Assembly: GCA_964598695.1 (NCBI GenBank)
Contig: CAZRDB010000098.1
Span: 1 to 18,177 of the forward strand
Length of the DNA: 18,177 nucleotides
From: CAZRDB01 sp964598695
GTDB taxonomy: Bacteria > Armatimonadota > Zipacnadia > UBA1398
Direction of reading: 5' to 3'
Under the pieces are notes generated by a model. The model made no database searches. It was given only the letters and a program-made list of their open reading frames with translations, and was not told the origin of the DNA. Both the position numbers and the translations under genes were made by a program. This document shows, one piece after another, positions 14,217 to 18,177 of this stretch; positions within the stretch are counted from its first letter, which is position 1, and every line of letters begins with the position of its first letter.

Positions 14217-15617
14217 CTAGTTCACCACGTCCGGCATGGCGAGTACGACCGGGGCCCCTTGGCCATCGGTCACGCGGAGACAGCATCCCCAGCCTCCGCC
14301 GCCCTGGCTGATCTTCAGGACGATGACGTTCGGGCCGGCGCGCAGATGGGCCTGCGCCGTGTCCTCATCGACCCGCACGGGGCGGGCCGCGTTGTTGGCA
14401 TGGACGCGCTGCCCGTTGACCCAGACGGCGACGCCGTCATCGCTGCCCAGTCTGAGGGTCACGTCCTGCTCCGTCGGCGAAACGAGTTCGGCGTGGAGGT
14501 AGGCCACCACATCGGCGTCGGGATCGAGGAGGGCCGACAGATCCACCGCCCCGTCGAGGTCGGTCGTGTGGTGGAACTGCCACGACCGCTCGGCCCCGCC
14601 GAGCGTGACCGGCCGCTCCGCGACACCGGTGAGCACCTCCTCGGGGCAGACGTCCCAGCCGACATCGTCGGCCTTCGCGATGGGGCCGAGGATCCACCAG
14701 TTGCAGACGAACCCGGAGGCGGCGGCGAAGTCCTCGTCGATCCCCAGCCCCCGCAGCACCGCAACCGCTCCGACGCGCGTCTCGCGCGACGAGGCCCGCG
14801 CGAGCACGGAGCGCGTGAGGCCGATCGCTCCCTCGCGGTCCCCCTCCTCGGCCATGCCGCGGGCGGCCCCGAGCAGCGCGTGCAGGGCGGCCGCGCGCGT
14901 GCCCTCGCCCTCGAGGTAGGGTTCGACAACCACGCGGGCCGAGGCGTCCTCGAGCCCCCCGATGCCGACGAGCGCGGCGCTGCGCGTTGCGTCGTCCTCG
15001 GCCAGCTCGAGCGCCCGGCGATACTTCGCCGAGAGCCCCTCGGTGCGGCCTTCCGCGCCCAACAGGTCGAGTGTCCGCAGGTAGGCGACGAGCGCGACGG
15101 CGCGGTACTCCGGGTCCTTGGCCTGCTCGACGGTCGCGAGCAGGGGAGCCTCGGCCCGCGCGTCGGGCTCGTCGATGAACAGGCCGAGGATGCCCCAGCT
15201 CCCGCCTCCGTCGTTGAGCCACTCGAGCGCCGTCTGCACCGCGGTCTCGCGGTCGGCGCGCGCAATCAGGGTGATCGGCTCCGCGATGCCGTACGGCGGC
15301 GGGGCGAGAGCCTGGATCGCGAGAGGCAGCCACCTGCCGGGCATCAGCGTGTCGAGCGTCTGCCGGCAGGCGGTGACGAGGTCCGGGTCATCGTTCCACA
15401 GGCCGATGAGAGCCTTGGCTGCCGACTCATCGTCCCCGAGGCGTCCGACCGCCTCGACGGCGCCCAGGGCCAGGTCCTGGCTGGCCCGCGCGAGGGTGAA
15501 GGCGCGCACGTACAGCGCCCGCGCCTCGTCGACGCGTCCCGCAGCCTCCTCGGCACGCGCGAGGCGCAGCAGGGCGTCCAAGGCCGCGAGGCGCACCGGC
15601 ACATCCGGATTGCCGTC
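14217..15617 (-). CDS. HEAT/TPR-like exported protein, C-terminal part (cut by the assembly gap)
   Basis: The frame is open from the N-run to the TAG at 14217 and gives 466 residues. The first ~300 are helical repeats (for example VRLAALDALLRLARAEEAAGRVDEARALY, TPR/HEAT-like). The last ~165 form a beta-sandwich: WILGPIAKADD, then SWQFHH, DVVAYLHAELVSP, LRLGSDDGVAVWVNGQRVH, and LRAGPNVIVLKIS. This SDDGxxVWVNG segment is common in glycan-associated proteins of Planctomycetota-like bacteria and resembles PA14/carbohydrate-binding folds. Together with the N-terminal part at 15659-16324 it makes one gene. The signal peptide in that half suggests secretion. The number of residues missing in the gap is unknown. 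Confidence 0.8.
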   Translation of the reverse strand, partial: DGNPDVPVRLAALDALLRLARAEEAAGRVDEARALYVRAFTLARASQDLALGAVEAVGRLGDDESAAKALIGLWNDDPDLVTACRQTLDTLMPGRWLPLAIQALAPPPYGIAEPITLIARADRETAVQTALEWLNDGGGSWGILGLFIDEPDARAEAPLLATVEQAKDPEYRAVALVAYLRTLDLLGAEGRTEGLSAKYRRALELAEDDATRSAALVGIGGLEDASARVVVEPYLEGEGTRAAALHALLGAARGMAEEGDREGAIGLTRSVLARASSRETRVGAVAVLRGLGIDEDFAAASGFVCNWWILGPIAKADDVGWDVCPEEVLTGVAERPVTLGGAERSWQFHHTTDLDGAVDLSALLDPDADVVAYLHAELVSPTEQDVTLRLGSDDGVAVWVNGQRVHANNAARPVRVDEDTAQAHLRAGPNVIVLKISQGGGGWGCCLRVTDGQGAPVVLAMPDVVN

Positions 15618-15627
15618 NNNNNNNNNN
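15618..15627. other. Scaffold gap (10 N)
   Basis: Ten N bases stand for a gap of unknown true length. It interrupts the HEAT/beta-sandwich gene: coding sequence runs right up to it on the left. Confidence 0.99.
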
Positions 15628-15658
15628 ACTGGAGTTCAGACGTGTGCTCTTCCGATCT
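15628..15658. other. Illumina sequencing adapter remnant
   Basis: These 31 bases, beginning ACTGGAGTTCAGACGTG and ending TCTTCCGATCT, equal the 3' part of the TruSeq read-2 adapter. They are not biological. Read leftwards they give the familiar false peptide SEEHTSELQ. The contig on the right was evidently not trimmed before scaffolding. Confidence 0.97.
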
Positions 15659-16324
15659 GATCGCCTCGACCTGGTCGGCCGCGCCGAGCATCCCGAGCGC
15701 CCGCAGCACGGCGCAGCCCAGCCCGGAGTCGGCGCTTTCCAGCGCCTGGGCCAGCGCCGGAACTGCCTCCTTCTCACCACGGACCGCCAGGGCGTCCGCG
15801 GCGGGAAGGGCGGTCTCCCCGCCGTCCGCGAGCAGCGCTTCGAGCGCCTCGCGCGCAGCGCTGCCCGGGATCCGTGTGAGCGTCTGCCAGGCCTGGTCGC
15901 CGAGACCGCTGTCGCGAACGAGGTCCCGGACGGCGCCGACGCACTCGTCCCCTGCCACCAGACTCAGGTGGCGCAGGACCATGCGCTTCTCGGTCACCGG
16001 AAGCTCGACCCCGAGCAGTTCGACCAGCGCGGTCGCGACGGCTGCGCGCTCGCTCTCCGCCCCCGGCGCCGAGGCGCGGCTGGCGATGCCCTCGAGCGCG
16101 AGGTGTGCGGCCCGACGCACGGCCGGGTCGCCGCTGGCGAGGAGCGTTCCGACCGCCGGAACCGCCTCGCTCCCGCGGTCGGCAAGGGCCTCCCATGCCG
16201 TGCGACGCGCATCGCGGTCGTCGCCCCCGAGGCGATCGACGAGCTGGGCCGTGGTCTGACCGAGCGCGGCCGATGCGAGCAGGGCTCCGGTGAGGAGCAC
16301 CAGGAGGTGGATCGATCGTCGCAT
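15659..16324 (-). CDS. HEAT-repeat exported protein, N-terminal part (cut by the assembly gap)
   Basis: 222 residues from the ATG at 16324 to the adapter edge. The N-terminus MRRSIHLLVLLTGALLASA is a clear Sec signal peptide (two arginines, hydrophobic core, cleavage near ASA/ALG). HEAT-like repeats follow (RRTAWEALADRGSEAVPAVG, VRRAAHLALEGIAS, VRGEKEAVPALAQALES). GAGAGGAG eight bases upstream fixes the start and lies across the stop of the dehydrogenase gene, only 12 bases away, so the two genes are co-transcribed. The frame reaches the adapter without a stop and the strand matches the C-terminal part at 14217-15617. Confidence 0.85.
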
Positions 16325-16336
16325 GGAGGGCTCCTC

Positions 16337-17632
16337 TCAGAGATGCCAGGGGGCGCGGTAGGGGCGCGCGAGCCAGCGGTTGGCTTCCTCGTCGTCGACG
16401 AAGCGCTCGGCCGCGCCGTCCCAGGTGAGCTTGCGCCCGATCCGGAAGGCGATGTTGCCGAGGTGGGGGGTGCTGGTCGAGCGGTGGCCGATCTCGACAT
16501 CGGAGGTCGGTAGCGTGCGGGAGCGGATGCACTCGAGCCACTCCTCGGCATGGCCCCTGCCGGGTCCCAGCCGGAAGTCGCCCTCGCCGATCGGCTCCTC
16601 GTCGGCGCTGGCCGGATCGATGATGTACAGCTCGCGGTCGACGAACAGGCGGCCCTCGGTTCCCTCGAAGTACATCCCGTAGCTTCGGTTCGTTCCCAGC
16701 GGCAGCGGGTCGGGCGGCGGCTGCGACCATGTGAGTGTGAAGCCGTCGTACTCGTAGACGATCTTGCTGGTCTCCGGCGGATCGAAGATCCCGTCGTTCG
16801 CGTACCGCCCGTGGGCCTCGATCGTGCGCGGGGCGTCGACGCCGGCGCCCCACTGGATGATGTCGATCAGGTGGGTGCCCCAGTCCGTCAGCACCCCGCC
16901 GGAGTAGTCCCAGAACATGCGGAAGTTGCCGAACCGCGCCGGGTTGTAGGGCACGCGCGGCGCCGGGCCGAGCCACATCTCCCAGTCGATCTCGGCGGGG
17001 ACGGCCTCGTCGGCGGGCCAGCCGCCTCCGCCGCTCGTGCCGAACCACACCTGGCACTCGGTGAGTGTGCCGATCCGGCCCGAGCGCACCAACTCGACCG
17101 CGTGGCGGATGTGGCTCTGGTTGCGCTGCTGCGTGCCGACCTGCACGATCCGCCCGTAGCGCCGCGCCGCCTCGACCATCGCGCGGCCCTCCGCGATCGT
17201 GAGCGAGAGCGGCTTCTCGCAGTAGACGTCCTTGCCCGCCGCGCAGGCCCAGACGGTGGGGATTGCGTGCCAGTGGTCCGGTGTCGCGATCACCACCGCG
17301 TCGATGTCCTCGCGGTCGAGGACCCGGCGGAAGTCGCCGTACTGGGCCGCCTTCCCGCCGCCACGGGCGACCGTCTCCGCAGCCGCGGCGCAGCGCCCGG
17401 CGTGCACATCGCAGACGGCGGCCACCTCGACCTGCGGGTTCGTGGCGAAGCCCCCGAGATGGCCCCCGCCCATGCCGCCGATCCCGATGTGGCCGGTGAC
17501 GATGCGGTCGTTGGGCGAGACCCTGCGGCGGGCGAGCGCGGGCTGCCCGGCCAGCAGTCCCGCCCCTCCGACGCCGAGTGCTCCGAGTCGCGCCAGGAAA
17601 TCGCGCCGTGTCACCACTGCTCGCTTGCGCAT
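16337..17632 (-). CDS. Gfo/Idh/MocA-family oxidoreductase with Tat signal
   Basis: A 431-residue NAD(P)-dependent sugar or cyclitol dehydrogenase family member. The N-terminus carries a twin-arginine export motif TRRDFLARLG (8-17) and a hydrophobic stretch to about residue 34. The Rossmann fold shows GHIGIGGMGGGH at 47-58 and the acidic strand end CD at 74-75; the family's EKP motif is at 139-141 (CEKPL). The C-terminal domain has GGVLTDWGTHLIDIIQW, the catalytic D-x3-H helix. Tat-exported members of this family are frequent in Planctomycetota and relatives and are thought to act on periplasmic sugars with a pre-bound cofactor. AGGGTGA precedes the ATG at 17632. It is divergent from the transporter at 17767. 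Confidence 0.93.
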   Translation of the reverse strand: MRKRAVVTRRDFLARLGALGVGGAGLLAGQPALARRRVSPNDRIVTGHIGIGGMGGGHLGGFATNPQVEVAAVCDVHAGRCAAAAETVARGGGKAAQYGDFRRVLDREDIDAVVIATPDHWHAIPTVWACAAGKDVYCEKPLSLTIAEGRAMVEAARRYGRIVQVGTQQRNQSHIRHAVELVRSGRIGTLTECQVWFGTSGGGGWPADEAVPAEIDWEMWLGPAPRVPYNPARFGNFRMFWDYSGGVLTDWGTHLIDIIQWGAGVDAPRTIEAHGRYANDGIFDPPETSKIVYEYDGFTLTWSQPPPDPLPLGTNRSYGMYFEGTEGRLFVDRELYIIDPASADEEPIGEGDFRLGPGRGHAEEWLECIRSRTLPTSDVEIGHRSTSTPHLGNIAFRIGRKLTWDGAAERFVDDEEANRWLARPYRAPWHL

Positions 17633-17766
17633 GTGGGGGTCACCCTTTCGCGATGCGTGTGCTCGCCACTCGTGTTCCGCCCGCGCGCCGCCGCACCTGC
17701 GGGGAGGGCCTCGTGCGACGAACGCGGAAGCGCCTGGCCGGGTGGAGGCCGGCCCCGGAGGCAGCC

Positions 17767-18177
17767 GTGGACGAGCGCCGCAGCGAGGAGGAGACGGCTC
17801 GGCCCGGGATCCACCCGGTCGTGCGGGCGACGGGCGTCGTCTCCCTGTTCACCGATATGAGCAGCGAGCTGATCTACCCGCTGCTGCCCGACCTGCTGAC
17901 CGGAACCCTCGGCGTCCCGAAAGCGACGTTCGGCCTGATCGAGGGCCTCGCCGAGGGTACCCCGGCCGTCGTCCGCTACGTGGCGGGAGCGCTGTCCGAC
18001 CGGGTCACGAGCCGCAAGGGCCTCGTGCTCGGCGGCTACTCGCTCTCGTTGCTGTCGAAGCCGTTCATCGGACTCGCGGCGCTGCTCGGCTCGACGACGG
18101 GGGCGCTGCTCGTGCTCGTGCTGCGCGTGCTCGACCGCGTCGGCAAGGGGATCCGCGGCGCGCCGCGCGATGGGATC
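17767..18177 (+). CDS. MFS transporter, N-terminal part (runs off the window)
   Basis: 137 residues to the window edge with no stop. The start is a GTG at 17767 with GGAGG five bases upstream. The sequence SLFTDMSSELIYPLLPDLL (helix 1), GLIEGLAEGTPAVVRYVAGA, LSDRVTSRKGLVLGGYSLS and LRVLDRVGKGIRGAPRDG is the characteristic signature of a bacterial MFS subgroup: the loop 2-3 motif with SDR and RK, then the DRxGKGxRxAPRD block. Substrate is unknown; such proteins are often annotated as drug or sugar efflux. The 134-base gap to the dehydrogenase gene contains an inverted repeat GGCCGG/CCGGCC (17736-17754) directly before the ribosome-binding site, which could fold in the mRNA leader. Confidence 0.88.
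   Translation, partial: MDERRSEEETARPGIHPVVRATGVVSLFTDMSSELIYPLLPDLLTGTLGVPKATFGLIEGLAEGTPAVVRYVAGALSDRVTSRKGLVLGGYSLSLLSKPFIGLAALLGSTTGALLVLVLRVLDRVGKGIRGAPRDGI

Noticed and set aside
12792..16259. A very long plus-strand open frame running through the N gap.
   Set aside because: It passes through Ns and the adapter sequence and lies antisense to three supported genes.

Overview
The window is a GC-rich (about 70% by eye) bacterial chromosome segment, fully packed with protein genes. I see no rRNA, tRNA, CRISPR array or recognisable transposase. The gene types are a secreted heparinase-like lyase, a Tat-exported Gfo/Idh/MocA dehydrogenase, a UroD-superfamily protein, HEAT-repeat proteins with a glycan-type beta-sandwich C-terminus, a zinc-ribbon/GspG-like pseudopilin and a sigma-region-2-like protein with a zinc-binding C-terminal motif. 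This mix suggests an uncultured polysaccharide-degrading bacterium of the Planctomycetota/Armatimonadota/Hydrogenedentota kind (inference only). A 10-N scaffold gap next to an Illumina adapter remnant (15618-15658) shows that this is a draft assembly, probably metagenomic.

Layout. 1-192 (-): 5' part of a small membrane protein. 344-1714 (+): GHMP sugar kinase resembling the kinase half of plant L-arabinokinase. 2120-3985 then 1704-2120 (-): exported heparinase II/III-like protein and cytidine deaminase, joined by a one-base stop/start overlap. 4131-6566 (+): a standalone SIR2-like NADase with a helical middle and a C-terminal NUDIX-like domain, preceded by a 9-bp dyad. 6840-7478 (+): zinc ribbon/TM/pseudopilin protein, ending at a perfect 11-bp hairpin shared with the convergent operon. 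10597 down to 7548 (-): UroD-family protein, TolB-like lipoprotein, endonuclease III (nth) and PilZ protein, probably one operon. 10724-11290 (+): NUDIX hydrolase of the ADP-ribose pyrophosphatase type. 11357-13276 (-): 14 HEAT repeats fused to a histone H1-like Lys/Ala/Pro tail. 13566-14072 (-): sigma-2-like/ZAS-like protein. 14217-16324 (-): HEAT/beta-sandwich exported protein, broken by the assembly gap. 16337-17632 (-): Gfo/Idh/MocA oxidoreductase, directly upstream of that HEAT gene. 17767-18177 (+): start of an MFS transporter, running off the window.

How they fit together. Most of the window is metabolism and envelope function: sugar phosphorylation, glycan lysis, sugar dehydrogenation and transport, plus base-excision repair and c-di-GMP sensing. 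The gene that does not fit is the SIR2-NUDIX protein. It is the best candidate for an undescribed, probably defensive, single-gene system, because it appears to join an NAD+-consuming domain to a fold that commonly handles ADP-ribose-type products. The second most unusual item is the HEAT/H1-like protein, whose basic tail has its own well-placed ribosome-binding site and in-frame ATG.
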